From the NCBI GenBank assembly GCA_001464195.1, contig LNEY01000002.1:1-64000 (forward strand): a stretch of 64,000 nt of DNA, read 5' to 3'. The first letter of the stretch is position 1. Each line of letters begins with the position of its first letter. Shown here piece by piece: positions 52,425 through 61,775 of this stretch. Source of the DNA: Burkholderiales bacterium Ga0077547. Lineage in GTDB: Bacteria; Pseudomonadota; Gammaproteobacteria; Burkholderiales; Burkholderiaceae_C. The notes under the pieces are model-generated. The model was not told the DNA's origin, did not search any database, and saw only the letters and a program-made list of their open reading frames with translations. A program made the translations under genes and the position numbers.

Positions 52425-55400
52425 TCATGAGGGCATCGGCAGCTCGTACACCACGCGCGCCTTCCTGCCCTCCGCCGCTGCCCGCCAGCGCTCGATCGCC
52501 TCGTCGCTCGGGTAGAAGCGTGCCTGGTCGCCCAGGTCCAGATCGCCAGTGACAACGCCTTGTGCCGCACGGCGGTGCAAACACAGGCGCACGGACAGGC
52601 CCTGAGGCACATCGCCATGTTCGGTCGCCAGATGGCGCACCGGGAACTCACGCAGCAGTTCGGCCACGGGCGGCACGGCGCCGTTGACGTGCACGCTCAG
52701 GTACTTGCCGAAGCGGCAGCGCGCTTCGGCCAGGCCCCACACCTGCTGCACCGTCAGCCGCAGCCCGCCCGAGAAGCGATCGGGCTGCACCTTGCCCTGC
52801 ACGATCACGAGCTCGTCATCTTTCAACAGCTCGCGATTCGCATTGACCAGCTCCTCGCTGGCCACCGCTTCGATCGCTTCGGTCTTGTCGTCGAGCTTGA
52901 AGATGGCCACTCGGCCGCGCTGGCCGTTGACCATGCGCAAATCGCCCACGATGCCGGCGAGCAGCTGCGGTTCGCGCGTGTCCAGCACATCGACATTGGC
53001 GCGCTTGGCGAACTGGCGAACCTCGTCCACGCTCTGATCGAACAGGTGGCCCGACAGATAGAAGCCCAGCGCAGCCTTCTCGGCCATCAGCCGCTCCTTG
53101 ATGCTCCACGGCAAGGCCTCGACCAGCGGTGGCTCCTGCGTCGAGGCGCCGTGCGCATCGTCGAAGTCGAACAGGCCGCCCTGATTGGCGTGCGCCGCCT
53201 GCGAGTCGGCGTAGTCGAAGGCGAGGCCGACGCTGGCGAGCAGCGCGGATCGTTCCTGGCCCCAGCCATCAAACGCGCCCGCCTTGATCAACGCCTCGAC
53301 AGTGCGTTTGTTGATGCGCGCCCGATCGACACGGGCGCAGAAATCGAACAGGCTGGTGAACGGGCCCCCCTCGGTGCGTGCGGCCACGATCGCCTCGATC
53401 GCGCCCTGCCCCGTGCCCTTGATCGCACCCAGGCCGTAGCGCACGCGACCGCGCTCGCCCTTCTGCTTCGCTGCGGGATCCGGCGTGATCGGCTCGAAGC
53501 GATAGCTGCCAGCGTTGATATCGGGCGGCTCGAACACCACACCCAGCGCCTTCGCGTCGTCGTGGAAGATCTTCAGCTTGTCGGTGTCGTCGAGCGCCAC
53601 GCTCATGTTGGCGGCGGTGAACTCGGCAAGGTAATGCACCTTCAGCCAGGCCGTGTGGTACGCCAGAAGCGCGTAAGCAGCAGCGTGCGACTTGTTGAAG
53701 CCGTAGCCCGCGAACTTCTCCATCAGGTCGAAGATCTCGTTGGCCTTGGGCTCCGCAATGCCCTTCTTCGCCGCGCCTTCGGCAAAGATGGCGCGGTGCT
53801 TCATCATCTCTTCGAGCTTCTTCTTGCCCATGGCGCGGCGCAGCAGGTCGGCGCCGCCCAGCGTGTAGCCGCCGACGATCTGGGCCACCTGCATCACCTG
53901 CTCCTGGTAGACCATGATCCCGTAGGTCTCTTCCAGCACCCCCTGCATCAGCGGGTGCGGGTACTCGACTTCCTCGCGGCCGTGCTTGCGCGCGCAGAAG
54001 CTCGGGATCAGGTCCATCGGGCCCGGGCGGTAGAGCGCCACCAGTGCGATCACGTCCTCGAATACGCTGGGCTTGGCGTCGCGCAGCATGCGCTGCATGC
54101 CCGAGCTTTCAAGCTGGAACACCGCAACCGTCTTGCCCTCGCTCATCAGGCGGTAGGCGCCGGGGTCGTCAAGTGCGATGTTCTCCAGCGCGAAATCACG
54201 CTGATCGGGGTAGCGCGCTCGGATGAACTCCTTGGCCATCTCCAGGATGGTCAGCGTGGCCAGGCCCAGAAAGTCGAACTTCACCAGGCCGATCGATTCG
54301 ACGTCGTCCTTGTCGAACTGGCTCACCGCGCTGTCGCTGCCGGGCTGCATGTACAGCGGGCAGAAGTCGGTGATCTTGCCCGGCGCGATCAACACGCCAC
54401 CGGCATGCATGCCGACGTTGCGCACGATGCCTTCAACCCGCTCGGCGAGTGCCAGCAGCTCGGCAACCTCTTCTTCCTTCTGCTCGCGCTCCTCGATTTC
54501 GGGCGCTTCGCGGCGCGCGTAGATGACGCTCGTGTCGGTGTCGTTCGGCGGTCTGCGCAAGGTCACCACCTTGCCCGGTGGCGCGGGCACCAGCTTCGCA
54601 ATGCTGTCCACATGGCCGTAACCCATGCCCAGCACGCGGCCGATGTCGCGCAGCGCGGCCTTGGCGGCCATCGTGCCGAAGGTGACGATCTGGCTCACCG
54701 CCTCGCGGCCGTACTTGTCCTTGACGTAGTCGATGACGCGGTCGCGGTTCGCTTGGCAGAAGTCGATGTCGAAGTCGGGCATCGACACGCGATCGGGGTT
54801 CAGGAAGCGCTCGAACAGCAGGTTGTACTGCAGCGGGTCAAGGTCGGTGATCTTCAGTGCGTAGGCCACCAGCGAACCGGCGCCGGAGCCGCGCCCTGGT
54901 CCGACCGGGCAGCCGTGGGACTTGGCCCAGTTGATGAAGTCGGCCACGATCAGGAAGTAGCCGGGGAAGCCCATCTTCAGGATGGTGGCGATCTCGAATT
55001 CAAGGCGCTCGACATAGCGCGGGCGCTCGGCCTCGCGCTTCGCAGCATCGGGATAGAGCTGAACCAGCCGCTCGTTCAGCCCCTCGTGCGACGAGTGGCG
55101 AAAGAACTCTTCCGGCGCCATGCGCGCGCCGAGGACCTCGGGCGTCGGAAAGGCCGGCAGCTGCGGCTTGCCGAGCACCAGACTCAGGCTGCAACGCTTG
55201 GCGATCTCGACACTGTTGGCCAAGGCACTGGGCACATCGGCGAACAGCGCTTTCATCTCCGCCTGCGACTTGAAATACTGCTGCGCATTGAAGCGCTTGA
55301 CGCGGCGCGGGTTGGTCAGCGTTTCGCCTTCAGCCACGCAGACACGCGCCTCGTGCGCCTCGAAGTCGTCATTGGTCAGAAACTGCACCGGGTGCGTCGC

Positions 55401-55982
55401 GACCACCGGCAGTTGCAGCGTTGCGGCCAACCGCACCGCGGCCTGCACCTGGGCTTCCTGGCCCGGCAGGCCCGCCCGCTGCAGCTCCAGGTAGTAGCGG
55501 TTCGGAAACAGTTCAGCAAAGCGCAGCGCGAGGGATCTCGCACGGGCAGCGTCGCCCGCTACCAGCGCCTGGCCGACCAGACCCAGCTCCGCACCCGACA
55601 GCGCAATCAAGCCACCGTTCAGCTCTGCCAGCGCCGCCCAGGTCGTCCAGGGCTGCGCCTGCGTCGCCGGGCCCATCCAGCAGCGCGTCAGCAGCTCGCA
55701 CAAGTTAAGGTAGCCAACGCGGTTCTGCACCAGCAGCAAAAGCCGCGTCGGCGCGCGGTCGCTGCCTTCCGGCTCCAGCCACACGTCGGCGCCGATCAGC
55801 GGCTTGACGCCTTTCGACCGCGCGGCGCCGTAGAACTTGATCGCACCGAACAGGTTGCCCAGGTCGGTGATGGCCAGTGCCGGCTGCTGATCGGCGGCAG
55901 CCGCCGCCACCAGGTCGTCAATGCGCAAGGTGCCATCGACGACGGAGTATTCGGTGTGGGTACGCAGGTGGACAAAGGTCAT
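52425..55982 (-). CDS. dnaE: DNA polymerase III subunit alpha
   Basis: Replicative polymerase catalytic subunit, 1185 residues, full length for DnaE1. It starts with a PHP domain (F-V-H-L-R-T-H-T-E-Y-S-V-V-D-G near residue 3), then the polymerase core with the catalytic aspartates in P-D-F-D-I-D-F-C near 400 and the P-G-R-G-S-G-A-G-S motif near 363, the finger region (Y-Q-E-Q-V-M near 690), a helix-hairpin-helix region and an OB fold (about 985-1070). No intein or frameshift is seen. The opposite strand carries a 1156-codon open frame that is a GC-composition shadow. Confidence 0.97.
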   Translation of the reverse strand: MTFVHLRTHTEYSVVDGTLRIDDLVAAAAADQQPALAITDLGNLFGAIKFYGAARSKGVKPLIGADVWLEPEGSDRAPTRLLLLVQNRVGYLNLCELLTRCWMGPATQAQPWTTWAALAELNGGLIALSGAELGLVGQALVAGDAARARSLALRFAELFPNRYYLELQRAGLPGQEAQVQAAVRLAATLQLPVVATHPVQFLTNDDFEAHEARVCVAEGETLTNPRRVKRFNAQQYFKSQAEMKALFADVPSALANSVEIAKRCSLSLVLGKPQLPAFPTPEVLGARMAPEEFFRHSSHEGLNERLVQLYPDAAKREAERPRYVERLEFEIATILKMGFPGYFLIVADFINWAKSHGCPVGPGRGSGAGSLVAYALKITDLDPLQYNLLFERFLNPDRVSMPDFDIDFCQANRDRVIDYVKDKYGREAVSQIVTFGTMAAKAALRDIGRVLGMGYGHVDSIAKLVPAPPGKVVTLRRPPNDTDTSVIYARREAPEIEEREQKEEEVAELLALAERVEGIVRNVGMHAGGVLIAPGKITDFCPLYMQPGSDSAVSQFDKDDVESIGLVKFDFLGLATLTILEMAKEFIRARYPDQRDFALENIALDDPGAYRLMSEGKTVAVFQLESSGMQRMLRDAKPSVFEDVIALVALYRPGPMDLIPSFCARKHGREEVEYPHPLMQGVLEETYGIMVYQEQVMQVAQIVGGYTLGGADLLRRAMGKKKLEEMMKHRAIFAEGAAKKGIAEPKANEIFDLMEKFAGYGFNKSHAAAYALLAYHTAWLKVHYLAEFTAANMSVALDDTDKLKIFHDDAKALGVVFEPPDINAGSYRFEPITPDPAAKQKGERGRVRYGLGAIKGTGQGAIEAIVAARTEGGPFTSLFDFCARVDRARINKRTVEALIKAGAFDGWGQERSALLASVGLAFDYADSQAAHANQGGLFDFDDAHGASTQEPPLVEALPWSIKERLMAEKAALGFYLSGHLFDQSVDEVRQFAKRANVDVLDTREPQLLAGIVGDLRMVNGQRGRVAIFKLDDKTEAIEAVASEELVNANRELLKDDELVIVQGKVQPDRFSGGLRLTVQQVWGLAEARCRFGKYLSVHVNGAVPPVAELLREFPVRHLATEHGDVPQGLSVRLCLHRRAAQGVVTGDLDLGDQARFYPSDEAIERWRAAAEGRKARVVYELPMPS

Positions 55983-56040
55983 GCGATCGATTCTAGAGAT
56001 CGCCCCAGTTGGGCCTTCTGCGTGGGCTGAGGAGCGTGCT

Positions 56041-56112
56041 GGGCAGGGGTTGCACTCATGTCCTCCGAATCCGCCTTCGGCGTCTTCTCCCCCTTTTACT
56101 TCGCTCCACCCC
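56041..56112. repeat. Diverged, inverted partial copy of the palindromic element at 56195-56299
   Basis: Read on the minus strand, this stretch aligns with 56215-56290: both have GGTGGAGCGAAGT, then a purine-rich spacer with a small hairpin, then GGACATGAG[TC]GCAACCC. The identity at both ends and the opposite orientation suggest a pair of dispersed repeats. Between the copies (56113-56194) I see nothing recognisable. The whole gap 55983-56349 lies between the divergent dnaE and trhO genes. Confidence 0.6.
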
Positions 56113-56194
56113 TACCCAACACCCTCCTCAGCGGCAACCGCAGTGACTCTTGAACGAACAACGAATTCCGAAACCAAGCGCTGCGGCGGTGGTT

Positions 56195-56299
56195 CGAGCG
56201 ACGGTCAGGGCCGCCGGGTGGAGCGAAGTCAAGGAGGAGGGCCTGTCTCTTCAGGCCCGGGGGACATGAGCGCAACCCGGTGGCCCTGGCCGTCGCTCG
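56195..56299. repeat. 105-bp REP-like palindromic element with nested hairpin
   Basis: Outer arms of 24 bp (56195-56218 and 56276-56299) are inverted repeats with two mismatching positions. The interior holds a second perfect 7-bp hairpin, GGGCCTG-TCTCTT-CAGGCCC (56239-56258), flanked by TGGAGCGAAG and GGACATGAGCGCAACC. This nested palindrome has no T-tract. It looks like a dispersed, possibly mobile (REP/MITE-like) intergenic element; multi-copy status must be checked in the genome. Confidence 0.65.
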
Positions 56300-56349
56300 C
56301 CGCACGACTCCTCCGACGCTCCACCAACGGCATCCGTACACTGCGCGCC

Positions 56350-57144
56350 GTGCCGCCAGTTCTGAACATCTCCGCCTACCGCTTCATCGTGCTCGACGAT
56401 GTCGATGCGCTGCGCGCGCAGATTCATGCGCAGGCGGCAGCCCGGCATCTGAAAGGCACGGTGCTGCTGGCCGAGGAAGGCATCAACCTGTTCCTGGCTG
56501 GGCCGCCGGAGGCCGTGCGTGACTTCATTGCCTGGCTGCGCGGTGATGCGCGGTTTGCAGCGCTCGAAGTCAAGGAGAGCCCGTCGCCCTCGGTGCCGTT
56601 CGGCAAGTTGCTGGTGAAGGTGAAGCGCGAAATCATCCGGATGAACCACCCGGCGATCCGCCCGCAGGCCGAGCGCGCACCCGCGGTCAGTGCGCAAACG
56701 CTTGCGCGCTGGCTGGCTCAAGGCCACGACGACGAAGGGCGAGAAGTCGTCACGCTGGACACGCGTAATGCCTTCGAGGTCGATGCCGGGCGCTTTCGCG
56801 GGGCGATCGACTGGCGCATCGAAAAATTCAGCGACTTCCCGGCTGCTGTGCTCGAACATCGCGAGGAATTGCGCGGCAAGACGGTGGTGAGCTACTGCAC
56901 CGGCGGCATCCGTTGCGAGAAGGCGGCGCTGTTCATGGCCGACGCCGGCGTCGATCGGGTGATGCAGCTCGACGGCGGCATCCTGAAGTACTTCGAGGAG
57001 ACCGGCGGCGCGCATTTCGAGGGCCATTGCTTCGTGTTCGACGCGCGACGCGAGGTCGCCAGCGACTTGCAACCGGTCACCGTTGAAGTTCCTCCCGATC
57101 ACGACCGCGTCGGCCAAGATGTCATTGATGAACCAGCCGCCTGA
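56350..57144 (+). CDS. trhO: tRNA uridine(34) hydroxylase, rhodanese family
   Basis: TrhO (YceA) makes 5-hydroxyuridine at the wobble position using O2. From GTG 56350 the 264-residue product has the N-terminal acylphosphatase-like domain (G-T-V-L-L-A-E-E-G-I-N near residue 38) and a rhodanese domain with D-T-R-N near 137 and the active-site loop Y-C-T-G-G-I-R-C-E near 181. The frame is open to 55921, but the upstream part overlaps the dnaE start and the palindromic repeat. It overlaps egtB by 26 bp in another phase. Confidence 0.92.
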   Translation: MPPVLNISAYRFIVLDDVDALRAQIHAQAAARHLKGTVLLAEEGINLFLAGPPEAVRDFIAWLRGDARFAALEVKESPSPSVPFGKLLVKVKREIIRMNHPAIRPQAERAPAVSAQTLARWLAQGHDDEGREVVTLDTRNAFEVDAGRFRGAIDWRIEKFSDFPAAVLEHREELRGKTVVSYCTGGIRCEKAALFMADAGVDRVMQLDGGILKYFEETGGAHFEGHCFVFDARREVASDLQPVTVEVPPDHDRVGQDVIDEPAA

Positions 57145-58477
57145 CCAATCCCGCGAGTGCCAACACCTGGGCACCGCAGCCGCCGACCAGCCGGGCGTGC
57201 TGGCGACACATTACCGATCGGTGCGCGACACCACCATGCGGCTGGCCGAGCCACTCAGCGACGAAGACTGCCAGGTGCAGTCCATGCCCGACGCCAGCCC
57301 GACCAAGTGGCATCTGGCGCACCTGACGTGGTTCTTCGAGACCTTTGTTCTCGAACGCCACGAGCCCGATTTCAAGCCCTTCGACCCACACTTCCGGGTG
57401 CTGTTCAACAGCTACTACCAGGGCGTCGGCGCACAGTTCCCGCGTGCGCAACGCGGACTGCTCAGCCGGCCGAGCCTGGCCACGGTCAAGCGCTACCGGG
57501 CGAACGTCGATGAGCGGATGCAAGCCCTGCTGGCGCGTGCACCCTCGAACGGCAGTGACAGCACGGCGCTGCACACACTGATCACGCTCGGCCTGCACCA
57601 TGAGCAGCAGCACCAGGAACTGCTGCTGACCGACATCAAGCATGTGCTGTCGTTCGGTGCCGCGGGATCCCCGCACCCCGTCGACGCGGTACAGGGTCTA
57701 CCGCTGCGCTGGACCGCGTATGGCGGCGGGCTGTTCGATCTGGGGCACGACCCGAACCTCGATGGCGATTTCTGTTTCGACAACGAAACGCCTCGCCACC
57801 GCAGCTACACCGCGCCCTTCCAACTGGCCTCGCGCCCCATCAATCAGGGCGAGTGGCTGGCATTCATGCAAGATGGCGGCTACCAGCGGCCAGAACTTTG
57901 GCTGTCCATGGGCTGGGCGTGGGTGAACGACGGGCCCGGCGGCCAACCTCGCCGCGCCCCGCTGTACTGGCAACCACACGGTCCAGGAAATGCTGGCGCC
58001 TGGTGCACGCACACCCTGCAAGGTACGCTCGAGATCGATCCGCACACGCCGATGTGTCACCTCAGCTACTTCGAGGCCGACGCCTATGCACGTTGGGCTG
58101 GCGCACGCCTGCCCACAGAGACCGAGTGGGAGTTTGCGGCTCGCGCACTCAGCGCACGCGCTGTGGACCATGCCCACTTCGCCGACCGCGGCGTCTTCCA
58201 CCCACTGCCACCGATCACAGAGGCCAGCGACGAACCGCTGCAGATGTTCGGCGACGTGTGGGAATGGACGCAGTCGAACTACAACGCCTACCCCGGCTAC
58301 CGGCCGCTGCCAGGCGCGGTCGGCGAATACAACGGCAAGTTCATGTGCAACCAGTTCGTGCTGCGCGGCGGCTCCTGCGCCACGCCAGCGGGCCATGTGC
58401 GCGCCAGCTACCGCAACTTCTTTCCGCCCGAGGCCCAGTGGCAGTTCAGCGGGCTGCGGCTGGCGCGCGACGCTTGA
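57119..58477 (+). CDS. egtB: EgtB-like iron-dependent sulfoxide synthase (ergothioneine pathway)
   Basis: The 452-residue product has an N-terminal DinB-type domain with the iron ligands W-H-L-A-H near residue 60 and H-H-E-Q-Q-H-Q-E near 161 (HxxxHxE), followed by a formylglycine-generating-enzyme-like domain (L-P-T-E-T-E-W-E-F-A near 340; F-G-D-V-W-E-W-T near 378; R-G-G-S-C-A-T near 415). EgtB joins cysteine or gamma-glutamylcysteine to hercynine. The methyltransferase gene egtD normally next to it is absent here. ATG 57119 or 57128 could start; both lie inside the trhO 3' end. Confidence 0.88.
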   Translation: MSLMNQPPDQSRECQHLGTAAADQPGVLATHYRSVRDTTMRLAEPLSDEDCQVQSMPDASPTKWHLAHLTWFFETFVLERHEPDFKPFDPHFRVLFNSYYQGVGAQFPRAQRGLLSRPSLATVKRYRANVDERMQALLARAPSNGSDSTALHTLITLGLHHEQQHQELLLTDIKHVLSFGAAGSPHPVDAVQGLPLRWTAYGGGLFDLGHDPNLDGDFCFDNETPRHRSYTAPFQLASRPINQGEWLAFMQDGGYQRPELWLSMGWAWVNDGPGGQPRRAPLYWQPHGPGNAGAWCTHTLQGTLEIDPHTPMCHLSYFEADAYARWAGARLPTETEWEFAARALSARAVDHAHFADRGVFHPLPPITEASDEPLQMFGDVWEWTQSNYNAYPGYRPLPGAVGEYNGKFMCNQFVLRGGSCATPAGHVRASYRNFFPPEAQWQFSGLRLARDA

Positions 58478-58486
58478 GGCAACGCA

Positions 58487-59191
58487 TCAGGCGTTCAGCA
58501 CTGCCAGCACATCGGAGTGAAACTCCCGCTGGTAGAGGATGTAGATGACCCCCATCGTCGCCAGCACGAAAGCCAACGGCGACAGCAACCAGCTGACTGC
58601 AGCGAATGCGAAGTAGTAAGCACGCAGCCCGTCGTTGAAGGTCTCGGCCGCCATGCCGACCACCCGACCCGCCCTGTCGGCGAACTCGTCGCGCGAGATC
58701 GCCTGCTGCTCGAACTGCGTGGACTCGGGCGCCGACGCCACCAGCAGGGCGCCAAAGGTGTACTGCCGCATCGACCAGGTGAAGCGGAAGAACGCATAGA
58801 CGAAGATGGCCAGCAGCAGCACGATCTTCATGTCGAGCACCAGCACCGAGGTGCGCACCGCAAACGGGATCTCACGCACCAACTCGCCGGCGTTGTTCGA
58901 TCCCAGTACGGCGAGCAGGCCGCCGATGATCAGGATGGTCGTCGAGGCGAAGAACGACGGGCTGGTCGACAGGTTCTGGATCACGACACCGTCGACCACG
59001 CGCACTTCCCGATAGGTCGTCTGAAGCATCCACTGCCGCCGGATGCGGTTGGTCGACGCCAGGATCGACGGCTGCCGGTGGACCAGGCTGCGGGCGAACC
59101 AGGCGTAACCCACCCAGCCCGCGAAGAAGACGACCAGCGCCACCCAGTCATGCCAAGGCAGCAGCCGCAATACCGTCAACGCAATGTCCAT
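58487..59191 (-). CDS. DUF599 family membrane protein
   Basis: The 234-residue product has four hydrophobic segments (about 12-33, 78-98, 110-138, 195-225) and DUF599-style motifs: N-R-I-R-R-Q-W-M near residue 48, F-F-A-S-T-T-I-L-I near 80 and F-R-F-T-W-S-M-R-Q-Y near 137. The function is unknown. ATG 59191 is preferred over the GTG/ATG 15 bp upstream. It is convergent with egtB (9 bp between stops). Confidence 0.85.
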   Translation of the reverse strand: MDIALTVLRLLPWHDWVALVVFFAGWVGYAWFARSLVHRQPSILASTNRIRRQWMLQTTYREVRVVDGVVIQNLSTSPSFFASTTILIIGGLLAVLGSNNAGELVREIPFAVRTSVLVLDMKIVLLLAIFVYAFFRFTWSMRQYTFGALLVASAPESTQFEQQAISRDEFADRAGRVVGMAAETFNDGLRAYYFAFAAVSWLLSPLAFVLATMGVIYILYQREFHSDVLAVLNA

Positions 59192-59245
59192 GTCGCAATG
59201 TAGCAAGCGGCGCGGGCACGAAGCCCGCGCCGCTGCGCAGCCTGC

Positions 59246-59800
59246 TTACTTGTTGAAGCGCGCCGTCACCGCCGCAACGCGTTCGCCGAACAAGCGCGCG
59301 GTTTCGAGATCGCCCGGCAACATTTCGTCGACGCTGGCATCCGACGGCGTGGACGCCATCGCACCCGAGAACGACGCGACATAGTTGATGTCGTTGCGCG
59401 TGGCCGCCTTCGAGTTGCTCGGCATCAAGCCCGTGCCGACCCACACCATGCCGTGCTGCTGGCTCAGCGTGAAGAAGTAGTGCAGCGTGGACAGCTTGTC
59501 GCCGTTCATCGACGCCGAGTTGGTGAAGCCGGCAGCGATCTTGTCCTTCCAGGCCTGGGTGAACCAGGGCTTGCTGGAGGCGTCGGCGAACTTCTTGAAC
59601 TGCCACGACACGCTGCCCATGTAGGTCGGCGAGCCGAACACGATGGCGTCAGCCGCATTCAAGGTGGCCCATTGCTCGGGCGTGAGGTTGCCCTCGGCAT
59701 CGATGGACACCAGCTCGCCGCCGGCACCCGCCGCCACCGACTCGGCCATCTTCCGGGTGTGGCCGTAGCCGCTGTGAAAAACAATCGCGATCTTGGACAT
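59246..59800 (-). CDS. WrbA-like flavodoxin-family NAD(P)H oxidoreductase
   Basis: The 184-residue protein opens I-A-I-V-F-H-S-G-Y-G-H-T with the FMN phosphate loop, then F-G-S-P-T-Y-M-G near residue 55 and a G-H/G-T-G aromatic loop near 105, as in WrbA/flavodoxin-like quinone reductases. GAGGAG lies exactly 6 bases before ATG 59800, so that start is preferred over the ATG at 59806. It is 55 bp downstream of the pirin gene on the same strand and may be cotranscribed with it. Confidence 0.9.
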   Translation of the reverse strand: MSKIAIVFHSGYGHTRKMAESVAAGAGGELVSIDAEGNLTPEQWATLNAADAIVFGSPTYMGSVSWQFKKFADASSKPWFTQAWKDKIAAGFTNSASMNGDKLSTLHYFFTLSQQHGMVWVGTGLMPSNSKAATRNDINYVASFSGAMASTPSDASVDEMLPGDLETARLFGERVAAVTARFNK

Positions 59801-59854
59801 GTTCATCTCCTCAAAAATGAGTCAAAAAAGGGGGGCAAAGCGCCTGCCGGATCA

Positions 59855-60556
59855 TCAGGCGGCAAGGTCGAACACCAGCACCTCGGCGTCGTGGCCGTCG
59901 CTCAGCACCAGCTGGCTTTCGCCACTGAGCTTCGCCGCATCGCCACCGGCCAGCACCTGACCGTTGACGCTCAGCTGGCCGCGCACCAGGTGCACATAGG
60001 CCTTGCGTTGCGGGTCGAGCGCCAGCTCGGCGCGTTCACCAGCATCGAACAGTCCGGCACGGATCGAGGCGTCGGCATGCACCGTCACCGACCCATCGCG
60101 GCCATCGGGGCTGGCGACCAGGCGCAGGCGGCCGCGCTTGTCCGCCGCATCGAACTGCTTCTGCTCGTAGCTGGGCTCGATGCCCTGGATGCGAGGCAGG
60201 ATCCAGATCTGCAGCAGGTGCGTGGTGGCATCGGGCGCATGGTTGAACTCGCTGTGCTGCACGCCACGGCCAGCGCTCATGCGCTGCACGTCGCCGGGCA
60301 AGATGACCGCGCCGGTGCCCAGGCTGTCCTTGTGGGCCAGCGCGCCACTGAGCACGTAGGTCACGATCTCCATGTCGCGGTGACCGTGCGTGCCGAAGCC
60401 GGTACCCGGCGCGACGTAGTCATCGTTGATGACACGCAGATTGCCGAACCCCATGTGCGCAGGATCGCGGTAGTCGGCGAACGAGAAACTGTGGTGACTC
60501 TGGAGCCAACCGTGATCGGCATGTCCGCGGTCTTGGGCTTTGCGCAGTGTGAGCAT
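59855..60556 (-). CDS. Pirin family protein
   Basis: A 233-residue bicupin protein. The N-terminal cupin has the metal site H-G-H-R-D-M-E near residue 56 and Q-H-S-E near 100, the pattern of YhhW-type quercetinases. The N-terminus R-K-A-Q-D-R-G-H-A-D-H-G-W-L-Q matches the family, and AGGAGG lies 5 bases before the ATG. A divergent LysR gene 113 bp away is the likely regulator. Confidence 0.93.
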   Translation of the reverse strand: MLTLRKAQDRGHADHGWLQSHHSFSFADYRDPAHMGFGNLRVINDDYVAPGTGFGTHGHRDMEIVTYVLSGALAHKDSLGTGAVILPGDVQRMSAGRGVQHSEFNHAPDATTHLLQIWILPRIQGIEPSYEQKQFDAADKRGRLRLVASPDGRDGSVTVHADASIRAGLFDAGERAELALDPQRKAYVHLVRGQLSVNGQVLAGGDAAKLSGESQLVLSDGHDAEVLVFDLAA

Positions 60557-60669
60557 GGGAACCTCCTGTGTGAGGCTTCAATGTAGGACCGTGGGCCCCG
60601 AGCGACGTGCAGGCGGACTTGACGCGAACGTTCAAATAACATGAAGCCTTATCCATTTCCCGGCCTGCC

Positions 60670-61755
60670 ATGCCTCGCAATCTCCTGACCCCCGACGCGC
60701 TGACGATGATGGATGTCATCGCCCGCACCGGCAGCTTTGCCGCCGCCGCCCGTGAGATGGGCAAGGTGCCTTCTGCGCTGACCTACAGCGTGCGGCAGCT
60801 CGAAGACGCGCTCGACGTCTTGCTGTTCGACCGGCGTTCCGGCCAGGCCAAGCTGACTGCGGCGGGCATCGAGTTGTTGCACGAAGGACGGCGTCTGCTC
60901 GAACAGCTGGATGCGGTGGCCAACCGGGTCAAGCGCGTGGCCACGGGCTGGGAAACGCAGCTGACGATCGCCGTGGACGATGCGCTGTCGCGGCTGACGG
61001 TGTTCGAGCTGTGCGAGGACTTCTATGCGCTGCGCCCCCCCGCGCCGTTGGGTGCAGTGTCCGCGCCTGCGGGCGCTGGCACACGGCTGCGGCTGCGCAC
61101 CGAAGTGCTCGCCGGCACCTGGGAGGCGCTGGTCGGCGGCCAGGCCGATCTGGCGATCGGCGTCACCCTCGACCACGCCCCGCCGGCGGGCGTGAAGGTC
61201 GAGCCGCTGGGCACGATGGAGTTCGTGTTCGTGGTCGCGCCGCACCATCCGCTGGCCGCGTTCGAAGAGGCGATCACCGACGCGGTGCTGGTGCGCCATC
61301 GCGCGGTGGCCGTGGCCGACTCGGCGCACCGCCTCGCGCCGGTCACGGTGAACCTGTTGCCCGGCCAGGACGTCTTCACCGTGCCGACGATGCAGGCCAA
61401 GCTCGAAGCCCAGCTGCGCTGCCTGGGTTGCGGCTTTCTGCCCGAGCCGATTGCCCGTGAACACATCGCCGCAGGCCGGCTGGTGGTGAAGACCGTCGAG
61501 CGCAGCCGCGCACCAGCGACCTTCAGCTACGCTTGGCGGGTGCCTTCATCCCGACAGCCGATCGGGGATCCGCGTGCGATGGACGCCGGCATGATTGGCG
61601 GCTCCGCGGTGGCCGGCAGCAGCGGCAAGAAGGGCAGCAGCCGCAGCGCACCGGTCGGGCTGGCACTGCGCTGGTGGCTGGATCGGCTGGCGCATCCGGA
61701 AACACGCTTGGCACTGCTGGAGCGGCACGCCGGCCCGCGGATGCAGGGGTTCTGA
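60670..61755 (+). CDS. LysR-family transcriptional regulator, probable controller of the pirin/flavodoxin genes
   Basis: The 361-residue product has an N-terminal HTH (R-T-G-S-F-A-A-A-A-R-E-M-G-K-V-P-S-A-L-T near residue 15) and a substrate-binding domain. It is about 60 residues longer than usual because of an Ala/Gly/Pro-rich stretch near residue 130 and a Gly/Ser/Ala-rich linker (about 295-325) before a W-W-L-D-R-L helix. The divergent position relative to pirin is the standard LysR target arrangement. Confidence 0.9.
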   Translation: MPRNLLTPDALTMMDVIARTGSFAAAAREMGKVPSALTYSVRQLEDALDVLLFDRRSGQAKLTAAGIELLHEGRRLLEQLDAVANRVKRVATGWETQLTIAVDDALSRLTVFELCEDFYALRPPAPLGAVSAPAGAGTRLRLRTEVLAGTWEALVGGQADLAIGVTLDHAPPAGVKVEPLGTMEFVFVVAPHHPLAAFEEAITDAVLVRHRAVAVADSAHRLAPVTVNLLPGQDVFTVPTMQAKLEAQLRCLGCGFLPEPIAREHIAAGRLVVKTVERSRAPATFSYAWRVPSSRQPIGDPRAMDAGMIGGSAVAGSSGKKGSSRSAPVGLALRWWLDRLAHPETRLALLERHAGPRMQGF

Positions 61756-61775
61756 GCGCACGCTGAGAGCCTGCG

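Noticed and set aside
52560..56030. 1156-codon open frame on the plus strand
   Set aside because: Entirely antisense to dnaE, whose protein is full length with all polymerase motifs. The product is His/Gln/Arg/Gly-rich, as expected from a GC-rich complementary frame.
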